From Okibacterium sp. HSC-33S16 (lineage in GTDB: Bacteria > Actinomycetota > Actinomycetes > Actinomycetales > Microbacteriaceae): a stretch of DNA of 64,000 nucleotides. The stretch is from positions 62,001-126,000 of the forward strand of contig NZ_JALJZZ010000003.1 in assembly GCF_024171565.1 (NCBI RefSeq), read 5' to 3'. How positions within the stretch are numbered: the stretch's first letter is position 1; each line of letters begins with the position of its first letter. Made by a program: the position numbers and the translations under genes. Shown here piece after piece: positions 9,482 to 18,836 of this stretch. The notes below the pieces were generated by a model, which was not told where the DNA came from, made no database searches, and worked only from the letters and a program-made list of their open reading frames with translations.

Positions 9482-10345
9482 CTATTCCGCTGGGGTGGGG
9501 CGTTTGACCGCCCCAGTCGAAACAGCTTCAGCGAGGGCTTCACGCCAATGCCTCATCGGAGCGAGTCCGGCAGCGGTCCAGGCATCGTGCCCCAAAACGG
9601 AATAGGCAGGGCGTGGTGCTGGGCGAACAAACGCTGACGAGTCTGTGGCTTGCACGCGTTCTGGGTCGAGTCCGACCTCCTCGAAGATTGCCTTCGTGAA
9701 GTCGAACCACGATGCCGTTCCTGAATTCGTCGCATGGTAAATCCCTGCCGGGGCCTGTGATTCAACGAGCGCTACGATCCGTTCGGCCAGATCTGCAGTC
9801 CATGTCGGCTGCCCGATCTGATCGTTGACCACGCTGACCGTAGGGTGCGCTTCGGCTAAACGGATCATCGTGCTTGCGAAATTCGGACCGTTCTTCCCGT
9901 ACAGCCAAGCGGTACGAACAATGAACGTGCCGCCGGGGTGCTCGGCGACTGCAGCGACCTCGCCCGCAGCCTTCGTCCGCCCGTATGCGGACAACGGGTC
10001 CCGCGGGGCGTCCTCCGTATAGGGAGACGAGGCGTCGCCCCGAAAGACATAATCAGTCGAGATCTGGACAAACTTGGCCGATGCTTCCCGGGCCGCGCCC
10101 GCTAAGTTCTTCGGTCCGACCGCATTCACTGCGTAAGCAGAATCTTCATGCGATTCCGCATCGTCTACTTTCGTGTAGGCGGCAGCGTTGATGACCACGT
10201 CATGTCCGGCGACCGCACGCCGAACGGCGTGGAGGTCGGTTATATCAAGGTCGGACCTTCCTAAAGCAGTGACCTCCCGGCCCTGGAGTGCAAGCTGCAA
10301 GTCGTTGCCGAGCATTCCGGATGCTCCGGTGATGAGATAGCGCAC
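9482..10345 (-). CDS. rfbD: dTDP-4-dehydrorhamnose reductase (RmlD)
   Basis: Short-chain reductase of 287 residues that performs the last step of dTDP-L-rhamnose synthesis with NAD(P)H. The N-terminal Rossmann motif ITGASGMLGNDL, the STDYVFRGDA segment near residue 96, the catalytic YGRTKAAGE near 125 and the RTAWLYG stretch are all present. It is divergent from rmlC-rmlA across 88 bp. Together these three genes supply rhamnose; rmlB is not in this window. Confidence 0.93.
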   Translation of the reverse strand: MRYLITGASGMLGNDLQLALQGREVTALGRSDLDITDLHAVRRAVAGHDVVINAAAYTKVDDAESHEDSAYAVNAVGPKNLAGAAREASAKFVQISTDYVFRGDASSPYTEDAPRDPLSAYGRTKAAGEVAAVAEHPGGTFIVRTAWLYGKNGPNFASTMIRLAEAHPTVSVVNDQIGQPTWTADLAERIVALVESQAPAGIYHATNSGTASWFDFTKAIFEEVGLDPERVQATDSSAFVRPAPRPAYSVLGHDAWTAAGLAPMRHWREALAEAVSTGAVKRPTPAE

Positions 10346-10421
10346 GATATTTCCTTTGTGAGGGTCGGATTGATTCTATTTGCTCACGACGGACGTTCAC
10401 GCGTTGTATTCAGCGCCTTGG

Positions 10422-10427
10422 TAGACT
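10422..10427 (+). promoter_or_regulatory. Putative -10 box of leaderless rmlC
   Basis: TAGACT sits 6 nt before the GTG start of rmlC, and no ribosome site is visible. The same hexamer precedes the GT2 gene on the minus strand at 12794-12799. Confidence 0.5.
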
Positions 10428-10433
10428 GCCCGA

Positions 10434-11042
10434 GTGCAGATCCGCGAACTGAAGATCCCAGATAGCTACGAAATCACGCCCCAACAATTCGGAGATGATC
10501 GAGGCACATTCCTCGAATGGTACCGATTCGACAAGCTTGAGGAAGCGACAGGGCGATCAATCCAGCTTGCGCAGTCAAACACTTCGGTATCTAAGCGGGG
10601 TTCGGTCCGCGGGATCCATTTCGCGGATGTCCCGCCAAGCCAGGCAAAGTATGTCACCGCGACACATGGGGCCGTGCTCGACTACGTCGTCGATATCCGC
10701 GTGGGATCCCCGACTTTCGGCGAATGGGATTCCGTTCTTCTCGATGATATCGAGCGCAAAGCGATCTTCTTGTCTGAAGGACTAGGGCATTGTTTTGTGG
10801 CGCTCACGGAGGGCGCCACCGTGACCTATTTGGTCAGCGACGTTTATCGGCCCGACCGCGAACATGGAATCAACCCCTTAGATGCGGAAATTGGACTTGT
10901 CTTTCCCGCGGAAGCTGGCGCGCCTCTACTGTCAGCGAAAGACACAGACGCTCCGGGTCTTATCGAGGCCGCGGCGGACGGTCTTCTCCCAGAGTGGGAC
11001 GTCAGCAGGGCATATTATGAATCGCTTCGGAGGGGAAACTAA
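10434..11042 (+). CDS. rfbC: dTDP-4-dehydrorhamnose 3,5-epimerase (RmlC)
   Basis: Cupin-fold epimerase of 202 residues that turns dTDP-4-keto-6-deoxyglucose into the L-lyxo isomer. The family motifs [12 protein letters not shown] at about residue 20, [11 protein letters not shown] with the catalytic histidine near residue 62, [11 protein letters not shown], and [13 protein letters not shown] near 115 are present, and the length is normal. Start is GTG with no ribosome site, consistent with leaderless translation. rmlA follows 2 nt after the stop with its own strong ribosome site. Confidence 0.93.
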   Translation: MQIRELKIPDSYEITPQQFGDDRGTFLEWYRFDKLEEATGRSIQLAQSNTSVSKRGSVRGIHFADVPPSQAKYVTATHGAVLDYVVDIRVGSPTFGEWDSVLLDDIERKAIFLSEGLGHCFVALTEGATVTYLVSDVYRPDREHGINPLDAEIGLVFPAEAGAPLLSAKDTDAPGLIEAAADGLLPEWDVSRAYYESLRRGN

Positions 11043-11044
11043 AT

Positions 11045-11920
11045 ATGCGCGGGATCATTCTGGCCGGAGGATCGGGAACCCGACTGTGGCCGATCACGAA
11101 GGGCATCTCGAAGCAGTTGATGCCAATCTATGACAAGCCCATGATTTACTACCCGCTGTCGACGTTGATGATGGCGGGCATCAGGGAAATCCTCGTCATC
11201 ACGACGCCCGAGTACAACGACCAGTTCCGAGCCCTGCTTGGAGACGGCAGCGACCTTGGCATCCGTCTTGAGTACGCGGAGCAGCCCTCACCGGATGGTT
11301 TGGCTCAGGCGTTCATCATCGGTGAAGAATTTATTGGCGATGAAAGCGTCGCATTGGTGCTCGGGGACAATATCTTCCACGGTACGGGCCTTGGCTCTGC
11401 GCTTCGTAACCATGGAGACATCGACGGCGCTTTAATCTTTGCCTATCACGTAGCCGACCCGACGTCCTACGGCGTGGTGGAGTTCGACGACAAATTTGTC
11501 GCGAAGTCTATCGAAGAGAAACCGAAAGAGCCGAAGAGCAATTACGCGGTTCCGGGTCTCTATTTCTATGACAACTCGGTGGTGGAGATTGCGAAGACGA
11601 TTGAGCCAAGTGCCCGCGGGGAACTCGAAATTTCAACGGTGAACGAGCGCTACCTTGACGCCGGCAAGCTTCAAGTTCAGGTGTTGGACCGAGGAACGGC
11701 TTGGCTTGACACGGGGACTTTCGAGTCCATGATGCAAGCCTCCGAGTACGTGCGCGTCATAGAAGACCGGCAGGGATTCAAAGTGGGGTGCATTGAGGAA
11801 ATCGCTTGGCGAGCCGGATGGATCGACAACAGTCAGCTCGCTACCTTGGCCGCTCCCCTGGTCAAGAGTGGGTACGGAGCCTATCTGCAGACTCTGCTGG
11901 CCGCGGCGAAAACGCCTTAG
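11045..11920 (+). CDS. rfbA: Glucose-1-phosphate thymidylyltransferase (RmlA)
   Basis: Nucleotidyltransferase of 291 residues that makes dTDP-glucose, the entry step of dTDP-rhamnose synthesis. The signature [16 protein letters not shown] starts at residue 3, with [19 protein letters not shown] next, [12 protein letters not shown] near 78 and [11 protein letters not shown] near 102. A GGAGGGG ribosome site lies 9 nt before the ATG. It completes the C-A pair transcribed away from rmlD. The last 4 nt overlap the end of the convergent GT2 gene. Confidence 0.95.
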   Translation: MRGIILAGGSGTRLWPITKGISKQLMPIYDKPMIYYPLSTLMMAGIREILVITTPEYNDQFRALLGDGSDLGIRLEYAEQPSPDGLAQAFIIGEEFIGDESVALVLGDNIFHGTGLGSALRNHGDIDGALIFAYHVADPTSYGVVEFDDKFVAKSIEEKPKEPKSNYAVPGLYFYDNSVVEIAKTIEPSARGELEISTVNERYLDAGKLQVQVLDRGTAWLDTGTFESMMQASEYVRVIEDRQGFKVGCIEEIAWRAGWIDNSQLATLAAPLVKSGYGAYLQTLLAAAKTP

Positions 11921-12786
11921 AGCCGTCCGCGCCGCAGGACTAGTTTTAAGCGGACACTCAGCCCTAAATGGATTGCGGTGCGGAGTGGTGCCAGCCATGG
12001 CTGCGAGTACTTGCGGTTCAGGTAACGGAGTGCGCTTTCGTGATGCGCATGGAGCATTCGCGAGGGATCAGAAGAGGTTGACTGTGCCCCGAAATGGGTT
12101 GCTGCCGTTGTAGGAAGGTAGTCATTTTTCCAACCTTCTTTTCCTAGGCGATACCCCAAATCAACATCCTCGAAGTACATGAAGTAGCTTTCGTCGAAAC
12201 CACCTACGGCATCGAAGGCGGTCCTGCGCACCATCAAACATGATCCCGAAAGCCAGCCCGCGTGCCGCGCTGCGTCGTTGGTAATGCCCTCTGCCCGGTA
12301 ATGACGTGACCAAGGATTGCTTTCCCAAATTCGCGAGAAGACAGCGTGGCCGACACCCGTCCGCAACGAAGGCAACGCCCGGGCTGACGGATACGTCGTG
12401 CCATCGGTGTTGAGTATTCGCGGCCCAACTGCTCCCGTTGATGGGTGCTCGGCCAACCAAGCGCTCAGCTCACTGACCAGGCCCGTGCTAAACGCTACGT
12501 CCGGGTTGGATATCAACACGAAACTAACTGCGGGATCAAGTTCACGAACCGCAGCGTTCACCGCTCCACCATACCCAAGGTTACTCGGCAAACTGATGAA
12601 ACGAGCACCATGAGCCTTTGCAATTTCAGCGGTCTCGCTTTTGGCAGGCGAGTCGTTCTCAACGACGTAAACAGGAAGCGAGACGGTTTCGGAGTCGGCC
12701 ACGGATTCGAGGAAGGCTGGAAGCTGGTTAGCCGAGTTGTAGGTCACGGTGACGATAGCCGTCGACTCGATAGGCGTGTTTGACAT
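11917..12786 (-). CDS. GT2 family glycosyltransferase, WbbL-like (rhamnosyltransferase)
   Basis: Inverting GT-A glycosyltransferase of 289 residues. It shows [17 protein letters not shown] at the N-terminus, the metal-binding SNPDV near residue 98, [12 protein letters not shown] near 175 and [13 protein letters not shown] near 197, the pattern of WbbL-type rhamnosyltransferases. By analogy it may add the first rhamnose to a polyprenyl-pyrophosphate sugar at the inner membrane face, as the mycobacterial arabinogalactan linker enzyme does; that is inference. TAGACT is 7 nt before the ATG, so the gene is probably leaderless. It is the only gene of this part transcribed leftwards between rmlA and the next enzyme. 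Confidence 0.88.
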   Translation of the reverse strand: MSNTPIESTAIVTVTYNSANQLPAFLESVADSETVSLPVYVVENDSPAKSETAEIAKAHGARFISLPSNLGYGGAVNAAVRELDPAVSFVLISNPDVAFSTGLVSELSAWLAEHPSTGAVGPRILNTDGTTYPSARALPSLRTGVGHAVFSRIWESNPWSRHYRAEGITNDAARHAGWLSGSCLMVRRTAFDAVGGFDESYFMYFEDVDLGYRLGKEGWKNDYLPTTAATHFGAQSTSSDPSRMLHAHHESALRYLNRKYSQPWLAPLRTAIHLGLSVRLKLVLRRGRL

Positions 12787-12793
12787 CCGCTCA

Positions 12794-12799
12794 AGTCTA
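12794..12799 (-). promoter_or_regulatory. Putative -10 box of leaderless GT2 gene
   Basis: Minus-strand TAGACT, 7 nt before the ATG at 12786, the same hexamer as in front of rmlC. Confidence 0.45.
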
Positions 12800-12913
12800 G
12801 CCGCGCCCTGTTAGCACCGCGGGGCGTACCTTCAGGCTCATGCGTGCGGGCGTTGCTAAACTGTTGCGCTGGGCGACTAGTTAACGCGCATTCCGTGTGG
12901 TCTCCCTCTACCA

Positions 12914-14194
12914 GTGAGGACATCGAAGATAGTGGTCAACATCCTGAGGACAGCACGACGATCTTGGCGCTTGGTCCGCGACGAAGGCTTAGCTACATTC
13001 ACGGGACGTGTCTTCGCAAAATTGTCGTCAATGCTGATTCGTCAGACTGTCGCAAAAAACAACGGTTCGGTTGGTGGGATGTTGGTAGACATTCAGGACG
13101 CAGCCCTTGTCGATTGGACCGAACCGGCACCGAGGCTCGCCAATCCCGTGACGGTTACTGACCGGCCTCTGGAGATCGCTTGGATAATGTCCCCTCCCGG
13201 GCGTGAAAGCGGCGGGCACCAAAACCTCTTTCGGTTCATCAAGTATGCGGAAGACGCTGGTCATAAGTGCTCGATCTACTTCTATACGACTCAAGAGCTC
13301 GCCCCGAGCATTCGCGACACGAAGGCCATGGTCGCCGAATCAACTGCGTACGCGAAAGTCGCGGCGACGATGCAGAACTACGACCGAAGCGTCGGTGTCA
13401 AAGCCGGCACCGACGCTTTGTTCGCTACCGGATGGGAGACGGCGTACCCCGCCTACCTCGATCCTTCAAATGCGCGTCGCTTCTATTTTGTGCAGGATTT
13501 TGAGCCCAGCTTTTATCCGCTCGGTTCCGAGGCGATTCTTGCAGAGAACACCTATAAGTTCGGCTTTCACGGTATTACTGCTGGCGGCTGGCTTTCTCAC
13601 AAGCTCAGCACCGAGTATGGGATGGTTTGCGACTCGTTCAATTTCGCTGTTGATAAGTCGCACTACTCGGTCACAAATCTACGCAAGCGCAATGAAGTCT
13701 TTTTCTATGCCCGACCTGTGACAGCGCGCCGTGCGTTCGAGCTCGGCATCGTAGCGCTTACCGATTTCGCGCAGATGCGGCCAGATATCACTATCAACCT
13801 GGCGGGATGGGACGTCTCGAACTGGGATATTCCGTTCAAGTACCGGAACCTAGCAAGCCTCGACCTCACACAGCTCAATTCCGTGTATAACCGATGCGCC
13901 GCCGGTTTGGTCCTGTCACTCACCAACATGTCTTTGCTTCCGCTGGAGTTAATGTCAAGCGGAGTGGCACCGGTAGTCAATGATGGTCCCAACAACCGTA
14001 TGGTTTCGAACAATCCTTATATCGAGTACGTTCAGCCGAACCCGAAAGCTTTGGCGAGGCGCCTTGTCGAGGTTTTGGATCGACCCGACGCCGTCGATCG
14101 ATCCGTCGCAATGGCAGCGTCTGTTGCCAATGTAAATTGGGAAGACTCTGGAACACAGTTCAATGACGCACTCGAGCGGGCAATGCGTGGCTAG
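12914..14194 (+). CDS. WsaF-like glycosyltransferase
   Basis: Protein of 426 residues resembling the GT4-type rhamnosyltransferase WsaF of Geobacillus S-layer glycan synthesis. Visible blocks are IAWIMSPPGRESGGHQNLFRF near residue 90, RRFYFVQDFEPSFYPLGS near 190, and a C-terminal donor domain with FFYARPVTARRAFELG, GWDVSNWDIPF and LSLTNMSLLPLELMSSGVAPVVNDG. It would add rhamnose or a related sugar to the growing chain. The GTG at 12914 has no good ribosome site; a GTG at 12932, with GAGGA 11 nt upstream, is an alternative. It opens a rightward set of genes that overlap one another. Confidence 0.8.
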   Translation: MRTSKIVVNILRTARRSWRLVRDEGLATFTGRVFAKLSSMLIRQTVAKNNGSVGGMLVDIQDAALVDWTEPAPRLANPVTVTDRPLEIAWIMSPPGRESGGHQNLFRFIKYAEDAGHKCSIYFYTTQELAPSIRDTKAMVAESTAYAKVAATMQNYDRSVGVKAGTDALFATGWETAYPAYLDPSNARRFYFVQDFEPSFYPLGSEAILAENTYKFGFHGITAGGWLSHKLSTEYGMVCDSFNFAVDKSHYSVTNLRKRNEVFFYARPVTARRAFELGIVALTDFAQMRPDITINLAGWDVSNWDIPFKYRNLASLDLTQLNSVYNRCAAGLVLSLTNMSLLPLELMSSGVAPVVNDGPNNRMVSNNPYIEYVQPNPKALARRLVEVLDRPDAVDRSVAMAASVANVNWEDSGTQFNDALERAMRG

Positions 14195-15116
14195 GGCACT
14201 CGTAATCGGAGCAAACGGATTCATCGGCTCCCACTTAGTGGACGCATTGGCGTCCGCCGGGCACGCAGTAACCGCTTTCGACCGGTTCAGTTCTCAGAAG
14301 CCGACTTTTCGCTCGGAGGACGTGACCCTGGTTCGTGGTGAATTCTTGAGCCGATCGGATCTCGAGGAAGTCGTTGCTGGCCAGGAGATCGTATTCCATT
14401 TTCTCTCCACAACATCACCGGCGACCGCGGAAAGCGATCCCACACTGGACATTCGCACGAACATCGCCCAGACCGTCGAACTGTTGGAAACGTGTGTCGC
14501 AGCTGGAGTCGACCATTTCTACTTCGCCTCGACCGGGGGCGCTATTTACGGTCCACAGGGGAAAGAACGTTACTCCGAGGACGATCGCGCCCTGCCTATC
14601 TCGCCATACGGTATTGGGAAGCTCGCGATTGAGCATTACCTGAGCTACTTCCAAACCCGCCATGGTCTGCAATCCACAATCCTGAGGATCTCAAATCCGT
14701 ACGGAACTCGACAACACCCCAACAGGCGGCAGGGTCTCATTCCCATCGCGCTTCGGCAGATTTCTATGGGGCAGCCGGTTCTTCAATACGGTGATGGCAC
14801 AATGATTCGCGACTACGTTTTCGTAGAAGATTTGGTTCGCATGATTCTTCCAATGGTGGAAACCCCTACTCGCCACCGGCTATATAACTTAGGCAGTGGC
14901 GAAGGCCAGACCGTCTCTGAAATTCTCGAATCTCTTCGTCGCGTCACGGGCGTCGACTTTGATGTGGACGTCCGTCCGAAGCCGAGCACATTCGTTGACA
15001 AGGTCGTCCTCGACACGTCTCGGCTGACAAACGAGTTTGGCCATCGACAGCTCACACGGCTCGACGCGGGTGTAGACGCCACATGGCGAGAAATCTTGGA
15101 GGGCGCTCATGCCTGA
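14187..15116 (+). CDS. NAD-dependent epimerase/dehydratase (GalE-like)
   Basis: Extended short-chain dehydrogenase of about 309 residues acting on nucleotide sugars. Motifs are ALVIGANGFIGSHL at the N-terminus, FYFASTGGAIYGPQG with the catalytic serine/threonine, SPYGIGKLAIEHYL with the YxxxK pair, and a C-terminal RDYVFVEDLVRMI. It looks more like a UDP-sugar 4-epimerase than RmlB, which would have a dehydratase DE pair. I prefer the GTG at 14187, which places the Rossmann strand at residue 3; an ATG at 14163 would add eight residues. It overlaps the previous gene by 8 nt and the next gene by 8 nt. Confidence 0.85.
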   Translation: MARALVIGANGFIGSHLVDALASAGHAVTAFDRFSSQKPTFRSEDVTLVRGEFLSRSDLEEVVAGQEIVFHFLSTTSPATAESDPTLDIRTNIAQTVELLETCVAAGVDHFYFASTGGAIYGPQGKERYSEDDRALPISPYGIGKLAIEHYLSYFQTRHGLQSTILRISNPYGTRQHPNRRQGLIPIALRQISMGQPVLQYGDGTMIRDYVFVEDLVRMILPMVETPTRHRLYNLGSGEGQTVSEILESLRRVTGVDFDVDVRPKPSTFVDKVVLDTSRLTNEFGHRQLTRLDAGVDATWREILEGAHA

Positions 15117-16098
15117 TTCGGTGAAACAAACCCAGCCGTTGCTGACAGTTGCTGTGCTGACGTATAACGGTGAAACCTATTTGGACCGCATTCTTTCGCA
15201 GCTCCAGCATCAGGATCTATCTGGCGGCATCGAAGTGCTCGTAGTGGACTCTGGGTCGACGGACGGCACATTGGACATTGTCCGGAAGTTCCCAGAGGTG
15301 CGCCTACATCAGATCCCCAACAGCGAGTTCGGACACGGTCGAACGCGAAACCTCGCCGCTAACCTGGCGCGGGGCAAATATGTAGCGTTTCTGACTCATG
15401 ACGCAATACCACTTACGGCAACTTGGGCGCGGGAATTGATCGCGCCGTTTGCCATGTCTCCGCAGATCGTTGCCGTCATGGGCAAGCAAGTTCCCCGAGC
15501 AGGATGTTTCCCCTTGCTGAAGTACGAAATTCAAGGCATGTTCGCCGGCTTTGGCCCGGACTTTGGCACGTCTGTTTTCTACAACGATGAATTCATCAAG
15601 GACGAAGGTGTCCTCGGAGCGGTGAGCTTTTACTCGGACGTGAATTCAGTAGCACGAAGAAGTTTCCTAGTCGAGACCATCCCCTACCGAGATGTGCCTT
15701 ATGCCGAGGACCAGCTTTTTGGTAAGGACGTGGTACTGGCCGGATACATGAAGGCCTATGCTCCCCGAGGAGCGGTCGAGCATTCGAACGATCTCACCCT
15801 GAGCGAGTATGGCAAACGTATCTTTGATGAGACGGTCGGCCTTCGAGGCATTGGTACTACCATCCCGGTGATGACCACGCGCGATCAGGTGCGCCTGACC
15901 TTGCGTGGCATCTTAGGCGACACCGTGAGGATCGCACGCGACCCTGAATACAGCTGGAAACGGCGTCTGTACTGGCTCGCAATCAATCCCGCCTTCCAAA
16001 TTCGCAAATGGAGCAGCTACCGAAAATCGACCACGGTGGATCTGCTCGACGAGGAAAAGTTGCGTTCAGGCTCGTTGGAACACTCTCGGAAAAAGTAA
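15109..16098 (+). CDS. GT2 family glycosyltransferase (rhamnosyltransferase-like)
   Basis: GT-A glycosyltransferase of 329 residues: AVLTYNGETYLDRILSQL at the N-terminus, VVDSGSTDGTLDIV near residue 45, then ARGKYVAFLTHDAIPLT around 87-103, in which the usual DXD is THDA, and PYAEDQLFGKDVVLAG near 205 as the acceptor-side motif. This set is typical of rhamnosyltransferases in rhamnan synthesis loci. GGAGG lies 6 nt before the ATG, inside the end of the previous gene, so the pair is coupled. Acceptor sugar unknown. Confidence 0.87.
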   Translation: MPDSVKQTQPLLTVAVLTYNGETYLDRILSQLQHQDLSGGIEVLVVDSGSTDGTLDIVRKFPEVRLHQIPNSEFGHGRTRNLAANLARGKYVAFLTHDAIPLTATWARELIAPFAMSPQIVAVMGKQVPRAGCFPLLKYEIQGMFAGFGPDFGTSVFYNDEFIKDEGVLGAVSFYSDVNSVARRSFLVETIPYRDVPYAEDQLFGKDVVLAGYMKAYAPRGAVEHSNDLTLSEYGKRIFDETVGLRGIGTTIPVMTTRDQVRLTLRGILGDTVRIARDPEYSWKRRLYWLAINPAFQIRKWSSYRKSTTVDLLDEEKLRSGSLEHSRKK

Positions 16099-16288
16099 GA
16101 CCTGGGACTTCGGTAATCGGCCTAACGCCCGTTCAGCGTCGAGACTGTGCTCTTATGACGCCTGCCTCTGCATAGTCCTGGTCGCTGCGTGCGTGTTCGA
16201 GTTCCTAGGGACCTGGCCCCCAGCTAAGAGGAGAACCCGTTGGAATGGGCTGATATTAGGTTGTGTGCTCGGCGAAACTAGCAAAAAT

Positions 16289-16328
16289 GATGAAGGGGCC
16301 GGAGCAATCAAGCTCCGGCCCCTTCATC
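16289..16328 (-). terminator. Rho-independent terminator of the secreted repeat-protein gene
   Basis: Perfect 17-bp inverted repeat with a 6-nt loop: arms GATGAAGGGGCCGGAGC and its complement. On the minus strand it begins 8 nt after the stop codon at 16336 and is followed by ATTTTTGC, a U-tract. It may also stop plus-strand transcripts from the GT2 gene. Confidence 0.9.
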
Positions 16329-16335
16329 ACTCTGT

Positions 16336-18651
16336 CTATGAGATGGGATCTCCCAGAGGGATCAGATTCAACGCGCTCGGGCTCGCCTGAATCCATTTGT
16401 CGACACCGCCCAGAGTCACCAGAGCAGCCCAGCTGTTGAGCGCGTGCCGTTTTCCGCCATCGACCCAGTAGATTTTGCCGTCCGGGCCGCGGAGGAATTT
16501 GGTAAGCGGCTGCTCCTGCACTTTCATCAGAGCACAGGTGTTGGGATCCAACGTGGTGGACACCCAACCATAGGCAGAAAGAGTGGCAGCATCCGTCGGC
16601 AGGAGCTTCCCGTCAAGCCCCACGAGAGAACGTCCGTTGCAGGTGACAGCCGGCGACAAAAGGGACTTGGATTGTTCAAAGCTGTCCAAAGCTCCGTCCG
16701 GCATCGTCGTAACGGAAGCCCCAAGGCCGAGCGCCATCGTCACATCGAAAGACATGATCGAGAGGAGGCGCGTCGAGCCGTCTACTAGAAATACACGCGG
16801 AGATGAAGCTCGTTTGACCAGCGTTCCGGGGTCCAGGAGCGGCCGACCATCTGAGAGAGATGCGACAGTCTCATCGGCTACCGTCCAAATCCCGCTGCTG
16901 ACATCCGTGGACTTCTCCGCAGATGAAATTGCGGCCCAACTCCATGCTTTCCGCTTGACGCCGGCCTCGATGAGGTAGACAGACGGCGACGACACCCCCT
17001 TCAAGAAGTGTTTCTTATTTGCGCTTGCCAGTACGGGAAGCTTGCTGAGCAACGGGGCGGGAGCACCGACGAACTCGATGCCAGGATAGGACGCTGCGGC
17101 GACTTTCAAGCGTCCGCCCTGAGTCAACACAAAAGTCTGCCCGGACCCGTCTCGGACGAAACCGGAGATTGCGCCAGCGCGAGTGAAAGTTCCGATGCTT
17201 TGCTCGTCCAACACGACCTGGTCAAAAGCGCTTTGCAGGCCGGTCTGAGTGGCCACTCCGGAGGATATGGGCGAAATAGTTGCTCCGCTCAGGAAGCCCT
17301 GCCAGTCGCCGCCTCTCTTCTTAGCGAATACAGAGTTTCGCACGATCGGAGACCCGTAGGGGAGGTACGCGATCGCGGCCTCGAACAACACCATGCTTCG
17401 GTCGGGGTGATCGACCGCTGCCAGCGAAGCCTGGTCTGCCACCTCGCGCTTCTTTCCTCCCTCAATAAGGAATTTCTTGCCGGTGGTCGTCTCGAATAGG
17501 CGCGTCATCGACTGCGAATTACGGAAAGCGGCCAGCTGGCTGTCTGTGAGAAGAATTGATGAGCCACAATCCACTCCATAAGCGAGGACATCATCGCAAG
17601 TCATAAATTGGAACTTGGCACCGACATCGAAGAAATAAACCTTGCCCGAAGCAGATCGGACGATGCGTTTCATGTCTGCGCCGGTCGACTTCGAGTCGAG
17701 GAACTGTTGTGAAACGTACCCGACCGTTCCGAGTGGGTAGAGCGCATCCAGCATGGAGTAGTCGCGGACCGGGTACTTCGTGCCATCCGATACGAGGTAC
17801 ACGGTCGGGTTGTCTGCAGTGCGGACGAGGTTTGATGCCGCGGTCGGGTCCCCGAACCAGTCGGAGAACATCCGCCAGAAATTTCGGTTCCCGTAAGCGG
17901 AGCAAGAATCTCCAGTGCCATACAGGTTGTTCAGGGCGGCCGCGTTGGGCTGGTAGGGAGTGTAGTAATACAGGGCCGCAGTGGCCTTATTTTGGACGGT
18001 GATCGATGCCGACCCACATGAGGCGTTCGGGTGATATCGGACGGGAGCCGACTTTCCCACAGGAAACCATGTGAAATATTCAGACGTGCCAGCCGGGTTG
18101 CCATATCTCTTCAGCTGCCACGCGGCCTTGTAAACTTGGTTGAAGAAGCCGAAATACTGGGCGTCACACGCGGCTGTATCTGGGCACGCATAGCCCATAG
18201 CTATGTTGTACCTCGCCTGCGAAGGGCTTGTGTGGGTTACAAGGGACTGTTCTTTTTGGAGTGTGACCAGCAGAACCTTTGGATTAATGCCGCAGGCCAA
18301 GCCGACTTTCGAAACGATCGTTGCCGCGCTCTCGTTTGCTCCACCGGAGTAGTTATTGCACATCGCGTCGCGGCCGCGGTCCGGAGTGGTTTGTTTGAAG
18401 TCCCTGAGGCACGTGTAACCGGATGTGCACCCTTGGTACTGCTTGTTCAAGAAATCCTGCACGCCCGCCGAATCCATATCAGCTCCGTTGAAGAACACAG
18501 CATCGCTGATGATGTTCGCAGGATTGAAGTTCGAGGCGGTAGCAGCCGCAGCAGGCGTCCCGCTCGAAGCAAATGGCGATGCAACAAATCCGGCACACAG
18601 GAGTATGGTCATCGCGAACAACGCAATGACGCGGGCAGTTCGAGCGCGCAT
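16336..18651 (-). CDS. Secreted muramidase-like protein with about nine tandem repeats
   Basis: Protein of 771 residues with a Sec signal peptide (hydrophobic stretch 7-25, cleavage probably near residue 37). Residues about 40-270 form a conserved head found in actinobacterial secreted proteins sometimes annotated as hemagglutinin or glucosaminidase-like; NPKVLLVTLQKEQSLVT at 123-139 fits a lysozyme-fold helix with E134 as possible catalytic acid. From residue 284 a motif of the form VYLVdGgtKypV recurs at about 284, 338, 393, 507, 558, 620, 675 and 727, with a degraded copy near 450, giving a period of about 55 residues, probably a beta-propeller or wall-binding stalk. Six cysteines in the head suggest disulfides. 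It is transcribed alone, against the neighbouring polysaccharide genes, and ends in a strong terminator. Confidence 0.75.
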   Translation of the reverse strand: MRARTARVIALFAMTILLCAGFVASPFASSGTPAAAATASNFNPANIISDAVFFNGADMDSAGVQDFLNKQYQGCTSGYTCLRDFKQTTPDRGRDAMCNNYSGGANESAATIVSKVGLACGINPKVLLVTLQKEQSLVTHTSPSQARYNIAMGYACPDTAACDAQYFGFFNQVYKAAWQLKRYGNPAGTSEYFTWFPVGKSAPVRYHPNASCGSASITVQNKATAALYYYTPYQPNAAALNNLYGTGDSCSAYGNRNFWRMFSDWFGDPTAASNLVRTADNPTVYLVSDGTKYPVRDYSMLDALYPLGTVGYVSQQFLDSKSTGADMKRIVRSASGKVYFFDVGAKFQFMTCDDVLAYGVDCGSSILLTDSQLAAFRNSQSMTRLFETTTGKKFLIEGGKKREVADQASLAAVDHPDRSMVLFEAAIAYLPYGSPIVRNSVFAKKRGGDWQGFLSGATISPISSGVATQTGLQSAFDQVVLDEQSIGTFTRAGAISGFVRDGSGQTFVLTQGGRLKVAAASYPGIEFVGAPAPLLSKLPVLASANKKHFLKGVSSPSVYLIEAGVKRKAWSWAAISSAEKSTDVSSGIWTVADETVASLSDGRPLLDPGTLVKRASSPRVFLVDGSTRLLSIMSFDVTMALGLGASVTTMPDGALDSFEQSKSLLSPAVTCNGRSLVGLDGKLLPTDAATLSAYGWVSTTLDPNTCALMKVQEQPLTKFLRGPDGKIYWVDGGKRHALNSWAALVTLGGVDKWIQASPSALNLIPLGDPIS

Positions 18652-18836
18652 TTTTCCCTCAGTTCATGCGGTCATGCCAAGGTCCATTTCGCAGCACGAT
18701 TGAAGACCTCGCCCTCCTCAGGCGTTGACCTCCCTGAATACTATCTGCGAACTGGTGCCTGGATACACACCGCAGCCAATGTGCAGGAGGGCATCGCCTA
18801 CAATTGGGGAGTTCTACTTATAACGGAAAGCAGCGT

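Noticed and set aside
14163-15116. RmlB (dTDP-glucose 4,6-dehydratase)
   Set aside because: The catalytic segment reads STGGAIYG rather than the STDEVYG pattern of RmlB, so it is closer to a 4-epimerase.
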